Shown: positions 26,402 to 35,464, counted from the first letter of the stretch. The stretch: 41,022 nt of DNA from Lysobacteraceae bacterium (GCA_021604725.1 BQJN01000037.1:1-41022); one strand, 5' to 3'. Notes: generated by a model not told the origin, from the sequence alone. Numbers and translations: made by a program.

Positions 26402-27349
26402 ATGAATGACATCGCTTCAACAGACCGAACAAAACACCATCAACAGCTACACGCCGCAATTGCTTCGGTCAACCAGCTCATCCTCGGCAAAAAACAACAG
26501 GTCAAACTGGCGTTCACAGCCTTGATTGCCGATGGCCATCTATTGATCGAAGACCTGCCTGGCGTGGGAAAGACCACTCTGGCCGAAGCCATCGCCCTGG
26601 TATCAGGCTTGGCCTTCAAGCGTGTGCAGTTCACGAGTGATCTGTTGCCGGCTGACCTAATTGGAGTGTCAGTGTATTCGGCCAAGAAGGAAGAATTTCT
26701 GTTTCACCCCGGTCCGGTGTTCACCCAGGTGTTACTGGCTGACGAAGTCAATCGTGCGACGCCGAAGGCCCAAAGCGCGCTGCTCGAAGCGATGTCGGAA
26801 CGGCAGGTAACGGTCGAAAATGAAACCTATCCTTTGGACCCACCCTTCTTTGTAATTGCGACTCAAAATCCGGTCGATCTGGCCGGCACCTTTCCGCTGC
26901 CAGACTCACAACTCGATCGCTTTCTGATGCGCATTTCCGTTGGCTATCCCGATGCCGCAGCTGAACGGCAGATCCTGGAACGAACAAATCGACGCGGCAT
27001 GTTATCCGGATTGCAGGCAAGCCTCGACGCTACAGCGATTGACAGCCTGCAATCGGAAGCTAGCGCGTTGCATCTGGCGGGACCGCTGCTGGATTACGCG
27101 CAGGCGCTCATTGCGGCGACGCGCAATCACGCCTCGGTGCAGGTCGGCTTGTCCCCGCGCGGCGGCCTTGCTCTTGTGCGATGCGCTCAAGCCTGGGCCC
27201 TGATAGATGGTCGTGATTACTGTCGGCCCGAGGACCTGCGAGAGGTATTTGCCGAAGTGACCAGTCACCGATTACAACTGACAGCCGATGCCACCAGCAG
27301 CAACGACCAGATTGTCGGCGATATCCTTGGAGCGACCGCGATTCCATAA
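26402..27349 (+). CDS. MoxR-family AAA+ ATPase
   Basis: The 315-residue AAA+ protein has the Walker A motif PGVGKTTL at 53-60, Walker B LLADEVNRA near 110, sensor 1 IATQNP, the arginine-finger region FPLPDSQLDRFLMRISVGYP, and the C-terminal lid with LSPRGGLALVRCAQAW. MoxR ATPases act as chaperone-like factors for partner proteins, commonly with DUF58 and VWA proteins. I chose the ATG at 26402 (MNDIASTDRT); the frame is open from a TTG at 26357. GAAGGA lies rather far (about 18 nt) upstream of the ATG. The stop overlaps the DUF58 start by one base. Confidence 0.93.
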   Translation: MNDIASTDRTKHHQQLHAAIASVNQLILGKKQQVKLAFTALIADGHLLIEDLPGVGKTTLAEAIALVSGLAFKRVQFTSDLLPADLIGVSVYSAKKEEFLFHPGPVFTQVLLADEVNRATPKAQSALLEAMSERQVTVENETYPLDPPFFVIATQNPVDLAGTFPLPDSQLDRFLMRISVGYPDAAAERQILERTNRRGMLSGLQASLDATAIDSLQSEASALHLAGPLLDYAQALIAATRNHASVQVGLSPRGGLALVRCAQAWALIDGRDYCRPEDLREVFAEVTSHRLQLTADATSSNDQIVGDILGATAIP

Positions 27350-28320
27350 TGTCCGCCAGGCGCTCAATAGACGACTTGCGATACCGCATTGTCAAGCGGT
27401 TCATTCGACTCGCCGAGCCTGATGATTTTCCCGTTGTGATGCACCGCAAACGCATCTTTATTCTGCCAACGGGGTTCGGTTTCTTTTTTTCAATGCTGCT
27501 GTTTGCCATGCTGATGGGGGCCTTGAATTACGCCAACAGCATGGGGCTGATTCTGACTTTTCTGATCAGTGGAGGTGCGTTGCTGGCAATGATCTCGGTC
27601 TATCGAAACATTGCGAGCTTGCGGTTGACATCGATTCACGCCTCCCCGGTTTTCGCTGGCGAGATTGCAGCATTTCAGATTTCGATCAGAGACACACTGG
27701 GACGTGATCGGCCTGCCATCCAGGCCAAGCTGAGAGACCGTGTGGTCTGGTGTGATGTTCCAGCATATGAAACGCGAGAACTAACACTGGATGTTCTGGC
27801 GAAACGACGCGGCTGGCAACAACTGAGTCGATTCAAAGTGTGCACTGAGTATCCCCTGGCCCTGTTTAATGCCTGGTCATGGATCAATCCTTACCAACGC
27901 TGTCTGGTCTATCCAACACCGGAGACTCGTCCACCACCGCTGCCAATGGACGGCGAACCTGCTGATGGGGGCCGCCACGAGCATGGCGATGAAGACTTGG
28001 CCGGCATCAGAGAATACCGCCGCGGTGATGCTGGTCGGCTCATTGCCTGGAAGGCAACAGCGCGCTCCGGCCAGTTAATGAGCAAAGAGCTTGAGTCTCG
28101 TCGCGGAGAGCAGGTCTGGCTTGCCTGGCATCAAACCAGTCAAAGTGACACCGAGCGCATGCTATCTCGCCTCACCGCCTGGGTTCTGGACGCCGACCGC
28201 AGCGGCGTTGCTTATGGCCTTGAGCTACCGGGACACAAGATTCCTGTCGGCAATGGACCCGACCATCTGCATCAGTGTCTAAAAACACTTGCTCTATTTG
28301 ACGGCAGAGCACCCAAATGA
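27349..28320 (+). CDS. DUF58 domain membrane protein
   Basis: In this 323-residue protein, residues 35-55 and 58-85 form two adjacent membrane segments (FGFFFSMLLFAMLMGALNYA; MGLILTFLISGGALLAMI). A beta-rich region follows, and then the DUF58 core with GGRHEHGDEDLAGIREYRRGDAGRLIAWKATARSGQLMSKEL (about 208-248). DUF58 proteins are membrane-bound partners of MoxR ATPases, with a degenerate VWA-like fold in their cytoplasmic part. The biochemical role is not established. It overlaps moxR by 1 nt and tgpA by 4 nt, so the three are translationally coupled. Confidence 0.92.
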   Translation: MSARRSIDDLRYRIVKRFIRLAEPDDFPVVMHRKRIFILPTGFGFFFSMLLFAMLMGALNYANSMGLILTFLISGGALLAMISVYRNIASLRLTSIHASPVFAGEIAAFQISIRDTLGRDRPAIQAKLRDRVVWCDVPAYETRELTLDVLAKRRGWQQLSRFKVCTEYPLALFNAWSWINPYQRCLVYPTPETRPPPLPMDGEPADGGRHEHGDEDLAGIREYRRGDAGRLIAWKATARSGQLMSKELESRRGEQVWLAWHQTSQSDTERMLSRLTAWVLDADRSGVAYGLELPGHKIPVGNGPDHLHQCLKTLALFDGRAPK

Positions 28321-30272
28321 TCGGTCGTTACGCCTTAATGTGGACAATGACCGCGCTGGTCGTATCGCTAATTCCGCACGTGCCTCGTCTGCCGCTGTGG
28401 TTTACGCCTTTGTTGCTGGCGGTGTTGGCCTATCGACTTGGCTCAGCCTGGCGCGGCTGGCGACCACTGCCGATGTTAATCAGGTTCATGCTAACGGCCG
28501 GGGCAATTGCCGGCGTTGTCCTGCATTACGGGTCGATATTCGGTCGAGACGCTGGCATCGCGCTGTTGGCGCTGATGTTGGCTTTGAAGATCACGGAGAC
28601 ATACAAGCGCCGTGACGCGTTGTTGGTCACCTCGTTGTGCTACTTCGTAGTCATTGCGCATTTCCTGTTCTCGCAATCACTAACATCGGTTCCCTACCTG
28701 GCAGCGACGGTTGTTGTCATCACCGCCAGCTTGCTGCAACTGTCCTCGACGCCAGTCGGTACTGGTCAACGAGAGCTTGACTGGGATTGGCGACGCTGGG
28801 TCAAACAATCGGGGCTTTTGTTGATTCAAGCCGCACCCTTGATGTTAATCATGTTCCTGCTCTTTCCTCGACTCAGCTCGCCACTTTGGGGTATGCCCAG
28901 TGCGTCAGAGGAAACCAGAACAGGTCTAAGCAACGAAATGAGCCCAGGATCAATTGTCGACCTGTTCATCGACGACAGTCCAGCCTTTCGGGTACGCTTT
29001 GACGACGCCATGCCGCCGAAAAACTTGTGGTACTGGCGCGGACCGGTGCTTTGGAACTATGACGGTCGAACCTGGCGCGGCGACCGCTCTCTTACGCGTG
29101 AAAAGCTCGCTCAACACCCGCCCCAGGATGGGCTCGAATACAGCTATCAAGTGGAACTGGAACCGACCAACCGCCACTGGCTTTTGACTCTGGACTACCC
29201 ACTACAAGTCCCAGGTGACGCGCATTTGTCCGTAGGTCATCAGCTCCTTTCCAAAGACCCAATCAACAGCCTGAAGGTGTATGACGTTGTCTCGATACCA
29301 GCGTATTCACACCCTGACGAGTTGACACCGAAGGAGCGCCAGAACGCGCTGCAACTACCCGACGGCTTCAATCCAAGAAGCGCCGAGATGATGCAACAAT
29401 GGCGTCAGGAAACACCTGGCCCACGAGCCTTGGTGAATCGAGTCTTGCGCTGGTTCAATCAAGAGGAGTTTCAGTACAGTTTTACTCCCCCCCTGCTTGG
29501 ACGACATGCCGTCGATGATTTCATCTTTTCTTCACGGAACGGTTATTGCGAACATTATGCCTCCTCGTTCACCGCCATGATGCGCATGGCCGGCATTCCT
29601 GCGCGTGTAGTCACCGGGTACCAGGGCGGATATGCAAATGAGCTGGGCGACTACCTTCTGGTTCGCCAATCTGACGCACATGCCTGGTCTGAGGTCTGGT
29701 TTGAAGATGCTGGCTGGACTCGAATCGACCCAACCGCCGCCGTGGCGCCCGAACGCATCGACCTGGGTTCTCGCAACGCTATCCTGCAACGTCGTGGCAT
29801 TCTTGACTACGCATGGGTAATGCAGCTTCGCAACACCTTCGACACGCTCAGCGCGCTTTGGAATGAGTGGGTTGTCAATTTTGACAGTACCAGCCAGAAG
29901 CAATTGTTTAACCCATTTGGACTAAGGGATATCGATAGCCGTCAGCTGTCTTTGATCATGGTTACCGTTCTGGCATTGGCTGCTCTGATCGCGATGGCAG
30001 GCTTACTAAGAAAACCGCGACAGCGCGCAGATGATGCAACGCGGGCAATATCGCCGCTACTTCGCAGTCTTCGTCGCAAGGGCTACCGTCGCGACCCATC
30101 AGAACCGTTGCAGCTCTACCTGGCTCGCGTCGCGCGCGATCTGCCCGATCACGCCAAAGCGTTACAGAAGATCGCACTGCTGTATGAGAAAGCGAGGTAC
30201 GCACCCGAGCCGAACGTAGAGGCAATTCCAGACCTGATACAATGGGTAACACGATGGCAACAGACACAATGA
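28317..30272 (+). CDS. tgpA: TgpA-like periplasmic transglutaminase (DUF3488/DUF4129)
   Basis: The 651-residue inner-membrane protein has about five N-terminal membrane helices (residues 8-190), a periplasmic transglutaminase core, one further helix at about 540-560 and a cytoplasmic C-terminal DUF4129-like domain. The catalytic triad is visible: C411 in SRNGYCEHYASSF, H455 in SDAHAWSEVWF and D471 in RIDPTAAV. The spacing of 44 and 16 residues equals that of Pseudomonas TgpA (C404, H448, D464), for which transglutaminase activity and an essential role are reported. Substrates are unknown. The preceding moxR and DUF58 genes are the standard partners. Confidence 0.93.
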   Translation: MIGRYALMWTMTALVVSLIPHVPRLPLWFTPLLLAVLAYRLGSAWRGWRPLPMLIRFMLTAGAIAGVVLHYGSIFGRDAGIALLALMLALKITETYKRRDALLVTSLCYFVVIAHFLFSQSLTSVPYLAATVVVITASLLQLSSTPVGTGQRELDWDWRRWVKQSGLLLIQAAPLMLIMFLLFPRLSSPLWGMPSASEETRTGLSNEMSPGSIVDLFIDDSPAFRVRFDDAMPPKNLWYWRGPVLWNYDGRTWRGDRSLTREKLAQHPPQDGLEYSYQVELEPTNRHWLLTLDYPLQVPGDAHLSVGHQLLSKDPINSLKVYDVVSIPAYSHPDELTPKERQNALQLPDGFNPRSAEMMQQWRQETPGPRALVNRVLRWFNQEEFQYSFTPPLLGRHAVDDFIFSSRNGYCEHYASSFTAMMRMAGIPARVVTGYQGGYANELGDYLLVRQSDAHAWSEVWFEDAGWTRIDPTAAVAPERIDLGSRNAILQRRGILDYAWVMQLRNTFDTLSALWNEWVVNFDSTSQKQLFNPFGLRDIDSRQLSLIMVTVLALAALIAMAGLLRKPRQRADDATRAISPLLRSLRRKGYRRDPSEPLQLYLARVARDLPDHAKALQKIALLYEKARYAPEPNVEAIPDLIQWVTRWQQTQ

Positions 30273-30928
30273 AGCAACCTCGGAACCCCCGCTACTGGCG
30301 CTGGATTGCCCCGTTGCTGGCATCAATGATGGCGGCAGGCTGCCAGACAACGCCCGAACCTCTGCGCGGTGAGTTCACCCCAGTGTCACCTTGGGTAGCA
30401 GCCGAGCAAAGTGCCATAGATATCCCTGTCCGCTGGGGTGGCACCGTGGTCGAGGTCGTCACTGGCGAACAAGTGACATGTATTGAAGTGGTTTCACGTC
30501 CCTTGACCGGCGAGTCGCGCCCGGTCCGTGACGACGTCAGTGACGGGCGCTTTATCGGCTGCAATCAGGGGTTTGTTGATCCGGAAATCGTGCGCATAGG
30601 CCGCGATGTGACCATGACCGGTTGGGTTGAAGAGTTTGAGACACGGCTCATCGGTGAGTACGAATACATATATCCGGTCATTGATGCCTCTGCCCTATTC
30701 ATTTGGCCAGTAGCTACCGCACCCAACTATGTCGTCTATTACGGCTGGCCCGCAGCAATCGGCTGGTACGGCTACAACAGATACTACCCCCCTTACCCTG
30801 GTTGGGGTGGACGACCACCGGGGCATCACCCACCACCAGGTGGTAAACCGCCCCCTGTCAGTTCGGCACCCAATCGGGCCAGTCCGTCACCGGTGGGAAA
30901 ACCCGCGCCAACAAGGCGGGTTAAATAG
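30269..30928 (+). CDS. Slp-family outer membrane lipoprotein
   Basis: The 219-residue lipoprotein starts MKQPRNPRYWRWIAPLLASM, with lipobox MAAGC near residue 25. It matches the Slp (starvation-inducible lipoprotein) family: IPVRWGGTVVEVV, TCIEVVSRPL, RFIGCNQGFVDPE and GREVT-like VRIGRDVTMTG. The C-terminal 60 residues are rich in Pro, Gly, Tyr and His (YYPPYPGWGGRPPGHHPPP) and are probably disordered. I chose the ATG at 30269 because it overlaps the tgpA stop as ATGA, like the other junctions in this operon; ATGs at 30242 and 30254 are also in frame. Its presence as fourth gene of a moxR operon is less usual. Outer-membrane location is inferred from the family. Confidence 0.85.
   Translation: MKQPRNPRYWRWIAPLLASMMAAGCQTTPEPLRGEFTPVSPWVAAEQSAIDIPVRWGGTVVEVVTGEQVTCIEVVSRPLTGESRPVRDDVSDGRFIGCNQGFVDPEIVRIGRDVTMTGWVEEFETRLIGEYEYIYPVIDASALFIWPVATAPNYVVYYGWPAAIGWYGYNRYYPPYPGWGGRPPGHHPPPGGKPPPVSSAPNRASPSPVGKPAPTRRVK
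30900..30922 (-). terminator. weak terminator-like hairpin at the slp 3' end
   Basis: A 7-bp stem (30900-30906 with 30916-30922) lies over the end of slp. On the minus strand it is followed by only four T, so it could weakly terminate yaiL transcription. Confidence 0.3.
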
Positions 30929-30971
30929 GGTATTCGATCAGGTCCAGCTCGTGTTGGCGCTGAGGGGTACG

Positions 30972-31526
30972 TTAAGTAACAGCGTCATCGTCTCCGCCTT
31001 CAACCGCTAGGAATACCGCAGATTCTGGTTTGATCTTCTCTACTTCAGCATAGTGCTGTTTGTTGACAATATGAGCGCGACCGGCGTACACGATGATACC
31101 GAGCTCGCCAGAAACCAGGCCCTCCTGCTGAGCCTCAGTGACATATACATGACGGATTTTCGACCCATACATGTAGTTCCGGCGCTCCGTCGCCTCCTTG
31201 TCATTTAATGACGCGTCCGCAATAAGCTTCTTCATTTTGCGATTGGCTTCTTGCCGGCGCTTCAGGTCTTCCGCTTTCTTTCGAGCCTCATCCGCCGCCT
31301 GCTGGCGTTCGACTTTGCTGCGCAGCGCGTACGCTTTTGAAAGTGAAACATCGCCATCGCTGGTCTTGTTTTCATTGTTGCGAGCCCTGGTTGGCTTTGC
31401 TCGGCGTTTTCTCTGCGCATGTGAATTGCGCCCACCGCCACGATGCTTCTTTTGCGCCGCTTTTTCAGCCTGCTCCTCGGTGATCAACCCCACTTTCAGC
31501 AGCTGGTCTTTGAGTGATTCCGCCAT
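30972..31526 (-). CDS. yaiL: DUF2058 family protein (YaiL)
   Basis: The 184-residue protein has the YaiL/DUF2058 pattern. It begins AESLKDQLLKVGLITEEQAEKA, followed by a lysine/arginine-rich segment (KKHRGGGRNSHAQRKRRAKP), a charged helix or coiled coil (about 75-125), and the compact C-terminal domain with YMYGSKIRHVYVTEAQQEGLVSGELGIIVY. The basic N-terminus suggests nucleic-acid or ribosome binding, as the family is described as nucleoprotein/polynucleotide-associated. The function is otherwise unknown. I chose the ATG at 31526, where the family start begins; the open frame extends to 31607. Confidence 0.88.
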   Translation of the reverse strand: MAESLKDQLLKVGLITEEQAEKAAQKKHRGGGRNSHAQRKRRAKPTRARNNENKTSDGDVSLSKAYALRSKVERQQAADEARKKAEDLKRRQEANRKMKKLIADASLNDKEATERRNYMYGSKIRHVYVTEAQQEGLVSGELGIIVYAGRAHIVNKQHYAEVEKIKPESAVFLAVEGGDDDAVT

Positions 31527-31683
31527 AGTCCGGTTTCTGGTGAAAATTTGACCGCGATTGTACGCTAGTCCTCGGCAAATTTGTTTATTGAAAACCCGCA
31601 AGCTCAAAAAGGCTGCTCAACTCTCCTCCAATTGCGCAGCTCCAAATACCGCATCTATACGCAAAATGGCCTAGAATGGACCG

Positions 31684-32367
31684 ATGCGCATATTGCTGGT
31701 AGAAGATGACCAAAAGGTTGCCGACTATATCGTCAAGGGGCTAAACGAGTTTGGCCACACGGTCGATACCGCCGACAACGGAAATTCGGCCCTCTATCAA
31801 GCCATCGGTGAAGATTACGATGTGCTCGTTGTTGATCGCATGTTGCCACAAATGGATGGTCTTGCCGTCATTCGAGCACTGCGAGCGGCCGGGCGCAAGA
31901 CCCCTGTCCTGGTTCTTAGCGCACTGGCACAAGTCGACGACCGGGTCGAGGGGCTGCGAGCGGGTGGCGATGACTATCTGACCAAACCGTTCGCATTTGC
32001 TGAATTAATGGCGAGAATCGAAGCCTTGAATCGTCGTCAAAGTGACGATCCTACCCACGCCAACGGCCTACTCGTTGTCGGCGACCTGATCGTCGACATC
32101 ATGGCACACAATGCAAAGCGAAAGAATCAGACCATTGAGCTGCAACCGAGGGAGTTTCGACTTTTGGTTTTCCTGATGCGGCACGCTGGGCAAGTGGTGA
32201 CCCGGACCATGCTACTGGAGCATGTTTGGGATTATCATTTCGACCCGCAAACCAATGTTATTGATGTTCACATCAGTCGCCTTCGACGGAAGATAGACCG
32301 CAATTTCGACAAACCCCTACTCCACACGGTACGCGGCGCCGGCTACAAAATAGATGCCAATCCATAA
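31684..32367 (+). CDS. OmpR-family response regulator
   Basis: The 227-residue regulator has a receiver domain with acidic pocket EDD (7-9), phosphoacceptor D51 in VVDRMLPQMDG and lysine in YLTKPFAF. The C-terminal winged-helix DNA-binding domain is ELQPREFRLLVFLMRHAGQVV, then LLEHVWDYHFDPQTNVIDVHISRLRRKID. It is closest in style to the CusR/QseB branch, but the signal and targets cannot be read from sequence. A TTGCGC (31632-31637) and TATACG (31656-31661) pair with 18-nt spacing is a weak promoter candidate. The gene overlaps its histidine kinase by 14 nt. Confidence 0.93.
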   Translation: MRILLVEDDQKVADYIVKGLNEFGHTVDTADNGNSALYQAIGEDYDVLVVDRMLPQMDGLAVIRALRAAGRKTPVLVLSALAQVDDRVEGLRAGGDDYLTKPFAFAELMARIEALNRRQSDDPTHANGLLVVGDLIVDIMAHNAKRKNQTIELQPREFRLLVFLMRHAGQVVTRTMLLEHVWDYHFDPQTNVIDVHISRLRRKIDRNFDKPLLHTVRGAGYKIDANP

Positions 32368-33739
32368 CCTGATTCTAACCACAACGTTTCGTCAGGCCAT
32401 TGGCTTCATGCTGGCATTCTCAGGAATCTCGGCACTGGCACTGGGGTTGTTCTATTCAGTAACCATCAGCTATCTGGACAAGCAGGTTAGCCAACAGCTT
32501 GAAAGAGAAAGCGGCGCCCTGATTCGGCAAATCGATCAAACCGGCGAATCGACCACCCTCGCCCAACTGATGGAAGGCCAGGCATATTCTGAAAAGGGGT
32601 TATTGTTCGCGCTGCTGGACTCAGATAACACGCTAATCAGCGGCAACATATCTGACTTGTCAGCACTTCCAATGAATGGAAGTGAGTTCGATTTCGTCCA
32701 ATTCATCGATAGCGGCCAAGCGTACTTGCGTGGCACTTGGGTCACTTTACCGACCGACCACAAGCTATTAATCGCGACCCGAATCGACGACATCGTAGCC
32801 TTGATTGATTTTTCCGGGAAGCTCCTGGCCAGCACCCTGGCGTTTGTCTTGATCATTGGGCTCGGCGGTGGACTGATGTTGAGCCGCAACCTCACTCGGC
32901 GCATTGACACCATAAACCGCACCAGTCGGCAAATCATCCGAGGCGACCTTACTCGTCGTATCCCACGACCGAAGCAGAGTGACGAAATCACGCAACTCAT
33001 TGACAACCTGAATGAAATGCTTGATCAAATTGAGCACCTGGTGCAAGGCGTTAGGCGTGTCTCGGACAACATCGCACATGATCTGCGCACACCGCTGACC
33101 AGACTAAAGCAACAACTCGAACAGCTCGGACGCTGCTCCGAGGGGAAAGGAGCCGAGCTGTCACAGCAATGCGTTGAAGAGGCTGACCAGATGTTGGCGA
33201 CGTTCAGCGCGCTACTGCGCATCGCACAACTGGAAAACCGTGGTCGTGACTTAAGGTTTAGCAGAGTTGAACTTGGCCAAATCGTTCATGACGTTGCAGA
33301 ATTGTATGAGCCGCTGGCCCAACAGAAACACCAGACCATTGCTGTCATCAACGAACAAGGCCAGCCACTTAGCCTCGACCGAGACCTTATTTTCCAAGCC
33401 TTGGCAAATTTACTCGACAATGCAGTGAAGTATTCGCCACCAGGGGGGAAAATCGAAATTGGCTGCAGTCGTGAAGGAAACAAGGGGCGACTGTGGGTAA
33501 AGGACGAGGGCCCTGGAATTGCACCGGCGGAGCACGAAAAAGTCATGCAGCGCTTTTACCGGGGCGAACCGGCCAGAAACACCCCAGGCAACGGACTTGG
33601 CCTATCCCTTGTCGACGCCATCGTTCGCTTACACGACGGAGCAGTGATCATTCGCGACTGCCGACCTGGACTAAGAGTCCTGATCGAAATACCCAATGCC
33701 GACTGGCAACCATCCAGCACACAGGTAGGCAAAACCTGA
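32354..33739 (+). CDS. sensor histidine kinase (HAMP-HisKA-HATPase)
   Basis: The 461-residue membrane kinase is the partner of the preceding regulator. A first membrane helix lies at about 15-37, then a periplasmic sensor of about 120 residues with no recognised fold, and a second helix at about 155-178. HAMP (RRIDTINRTSRQIIRGDLTRRIP) is followed by the phosphoacceptor H242 in SDNIAHDLRTPLTRL. The ATPase domain has the N box ALANLLDNAVKYSPPGG, the G1 box VKDEGPGI and the G2 box NGLGLSLVDAI. The start ATG lies inside the regulator gene, so translation is coupled. The ligand is unknown. Confidence 0.93.
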   Translation: MPIHNLILTTTFRQAIGFMLAFSGISALALGLFYSVTISYLDKQVSQQLERESGALIRQIDQTGESTTLAQLMEGQAYSEKGLLFALLDSDNTLISGNISDLSALPMNGSEFDFVQFIDSGQAYLRGTWVTLPTDHKLLIATRIDDIVALIDFSGKLLASTLAFVLIIGLGGGLMLSRNLTRRIDTINRTSRQIIRGDLTRRIPRPKQSDEITQLIDNLNEMLDQIEHLVQGVRRVSDNIAHDLRTPLTRLKQQLEQLGRCSEGKGAELSQQCVEEADQMLATFSALLRIAQLENRGRDLRFSRVELGQIVHDVAELYEPLAQQKHQTIAVINEQGQPLSLDRDLIFQALANLLDNAVKYSPPGGKIEIGCSREGNKGRLWVKDEGPGIAPAEHEKVMQRFYRGEPARNTPGNGLGLSLVDAIVRLHDGAVIIRDCRPGLRVLIEIPNADWQPSSTQVGKT

Positions 33740-33762
33740 GCCAGTCAGGTCGTGTGGTCCGC

Positions 33763-33797
33763 AAAAAAAAAGCACCGGTCGCGGATACGACCGATGC
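33763..33797 (-). terminator. intrinsic terminator after rplS
   Basis: On the minus strand 33797-33788 pairs with 33781-33772 (10 bp including two G-T pairs) and is followed by nine T (33771-33763). It lies 25 nt past the rplS stop and ends the trmD-rplS unit. Confidence 0.88.
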
Positions 33798-33821
33798 CTT
33801 GTAGCTTCAAATCGCTGGGTT

Positions 33822-34169
33822 TTAGCCCAACTTTTCCTTGATTCGAGCTGCCTTGCCTTCGAGTCCACGCAGGTAGTACAGCTTGGCTCGGCGAACCTTG
33901 CCGCGACGCTTTACTTCGATTGAATCGACGACGGGACTGTAGGCCTGGAAGACCCGCTCTACACCTTCGCCGTGAGAAATCTTTCGCACGGTAAAAGAAG
34001 AATTAAGGCCACGGTTTCGACGGGCAATTACCACCCCTTCGAATGCCTGCAGGCGTTCACGGTTACCTTCACGAACCTTCACTTTTACGACAACGGTGTC
34101 GCCAGCTGAAAACTCAGGAAGCTCTCGGTTGATCTGTTCTGTTTCAATTTGTTCAATGATAGTGCTCAT
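33822..34169 (-). CDS. rplS: 50S ribosomal protein L19
   Basis: The 115-residue L19 lies at the 30S-50S interface. Signatures are [57 protein letters not shown] and the C-terminal [27 protein letters not shown]. It follows trmD by 24 nt, the normal pairing. The usual upstream members of this operon, rpsP and rimM, are absent here. Confidence 0.97.
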   Translation of the reverse strand: MSTIIEQIETEQINRELPEFSAGDTVVVKVKVREGNRERLQAFEGVVIARRNRGLNSSFTVRKISHGEGVERVFQAYSPVVDSIEVKRRGKVRRAKLYYLRGLEGKAARIKEKLG

Positions 34170-34193
34170 TGATCGGTACTCTTCATGTTCGAG

Positions 34194-34982
34194 TCACAAG
34201 CCGACCATTATATCGTTATTGAGAGAATTTGCACCAACTTTTTTCCCTTCTCTTGCATATTTTTCAATGAATTGTGCGAGCAACGTTCGATCAATGTCAG
34301 TGAGTGTCATGCGAGCCAATAGATCAGGACGTTTCAGCCAGGTCGCACCAAGCGCCTGTTGGCGGCGCCACTGGGCCACTTTGGCATGGTCGCCAGACAG
34401 CAAAACGTCCGGAACATCGCCTTCCGCCTGATGTTCCGGCCGGGTAAAGTGAGGATGGTCCAGCAAACCAGCCATAAAAGAATCTTCATCGGCGGAAGCT
34501 TGTTTGCCAAGCGCGCCAGGCAGCAAACGCACAAGGCCATCAATCACGATGGCTGCAGCCAACTCGCCACCGGACAAGACGAAATCGCCTAGAGAGAGTT
34601 CCTCATCAACGCAACAATCAATAAAGCGCTGATCCACGCCCTCATAGCGACCACAAATCAACACCAGCTCAGACAGCTGGGAATACTGAATCAGGTCAGC
34701 CTGTCGCAAGGTGCGACCTTGCGGACTCAGATAGACAACAAGGCGGGATGAGGATGGACCCAAGCTGTCAAGCGCAGACCTCAACGGGTCAACCTTCATC
34801 ACCATACCTGGGCCACCGCCAAACGGACGATCATCCACGGTACCCCGCTCATCACCGCTAAAATCCCTCGGATTGATGCAGCGAAGGCGTGCGATGTCCT
34901 TTTCAAACGCGCGACCAGTCACTCCAATAGAGCATGTTTGGAGTACGAAGTCAGGAAATATGGTGATAACTGCAATGTCCAT
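34194..34982 (-). CDS. trmD: tRNA (guanine-37-N1)-methyltransferase
   Basis: This SPOUT methyltransferase makes m1G37 in tRNAs reading CNN/proline and similar codons, preventing +1 frameshifts. The 262-residue product has MDIAVITIFPDF at the N-terminus, DDRPFGGGPGMVMKV, VYLSPQGRTLRQADL, the knotted SAM site LICGRYEGVDQRFID and LGDFVLSGGELAA. The ATG at 34982 matches the family start; the open frame extends to 35021 but that part lies in the T-tract of the preceding terminator. Only 22 nt separate the terminator end from the ATG, so no promoter fits between them. Confidence 0.96.
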   Translation of the reverse strand: MDIAVITIFPDFVLQTCSIGVTGRAFEKDIARLRCINPRDFSGDERGTVDDRPFGGGPGMVMKVDPLRSALDSLGPSSSRLVVYLSPQGRTLRQADLIQYSQLSELVLICGRYEGVDQRFIDCCVDEELSLGDFVLSGGELAAAIVIDGLVRLLPGALGKQASADEDSFMAGLLDHPHFTRPEHQAEGDVPDVLLSGDHAKVAQWRRQQALGATWLKRPDLLARMTLTDIDRTLLAQFIEKYAREGKKVGANSLNNDIMVGL

Positions 34983-35004
34983 CCCAGTGTCCCAAAATTC
35001 AAGC

Positions 35005-35035
35005 AAAAAAAAGCCCGCCAAGTAGGCGGGCTTTT
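35005..35035 (-). terminator. intrinsic terminator between rplQ and trmD
   Basis: On the minus strand 35035-35025 pairs with 35019-35009 (11 bp, 5-nt loop) and is followed by a run of T down to 35005. It lies 21 nt past the rplQ stop and ends or attenuates the alpha operon before trmD-rplS. Confidence 0.92.
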
Positions 35036-35056
35036 AGCAATCAATAGCGCTTTGGC

Positions 35057-35437
35057 TTACGCCTCAGCGTCATCCGCTCGCTCGCGATCCACCAACTCAA
35101 TGTATGCCATCGGTGCATCGTCGCCGGCTCGATAGCCACATTTTAGAATTCGTGTATAACCGCCCGGCCGTTCCTTGTAGCGCGGACCGATCTCCGAAAA
35201 CAGTTTACCTACCGCTTCTTTGCTGCGCAGGCGAGCAAATGCGAGTCGACGTTGATGCACACCGTCTTCGCCAGCCAGTGTGATCAATGGCTCAGCGATA
35301 CGACGCAGCTCTTTCGCCTTGGGTACCGTCGTCTTGATGATTTCGTGCTCAATCAACGATGCCGCCATGTTGCGGAACATGGCCTGGCGATGACTTGAAT
35401 TACGGTTTAGTTTGCGTCCCGACTTACGATGGCGCAT
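35057..35437 (-). CDS. rplQ: 50S ribosomal protein L17
   Basis: The 126-residue L17 is located near the exit tunnel. It has the standard [20 protein letters not shown] start, [33 protein letters not shown] and the C-terminal [27 protein letters not shown]. It is the last gene of the alpha operon, 27 nt after rpoA, and is followed by a strong terminator. Confidence 0.97.
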   Translation of the reverse strand: MRHRKSGRKLNRNSSHRQAMFRNMAASLIEHEIIKTTVPKAKELRRIAEPLITLAGEDGVHQRRLAFARLRSKEAVGKLFSEIGPRYKERPGGYTRILKCGYRAGDDAPMAYIELVDRERADDAEA

Positions 35438-35464
35438 GGTTATATATACCTTTTATCCGTTGCC

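Noticed and set aside
31672..31677. TAGAAT as -10 for a leaderless response regulator mRNA
   Set aside because: It sits 6 nt before the start codon but has no -35 at the correct distance; the TATACG/TTGCGC pair further upstream is slightly better.
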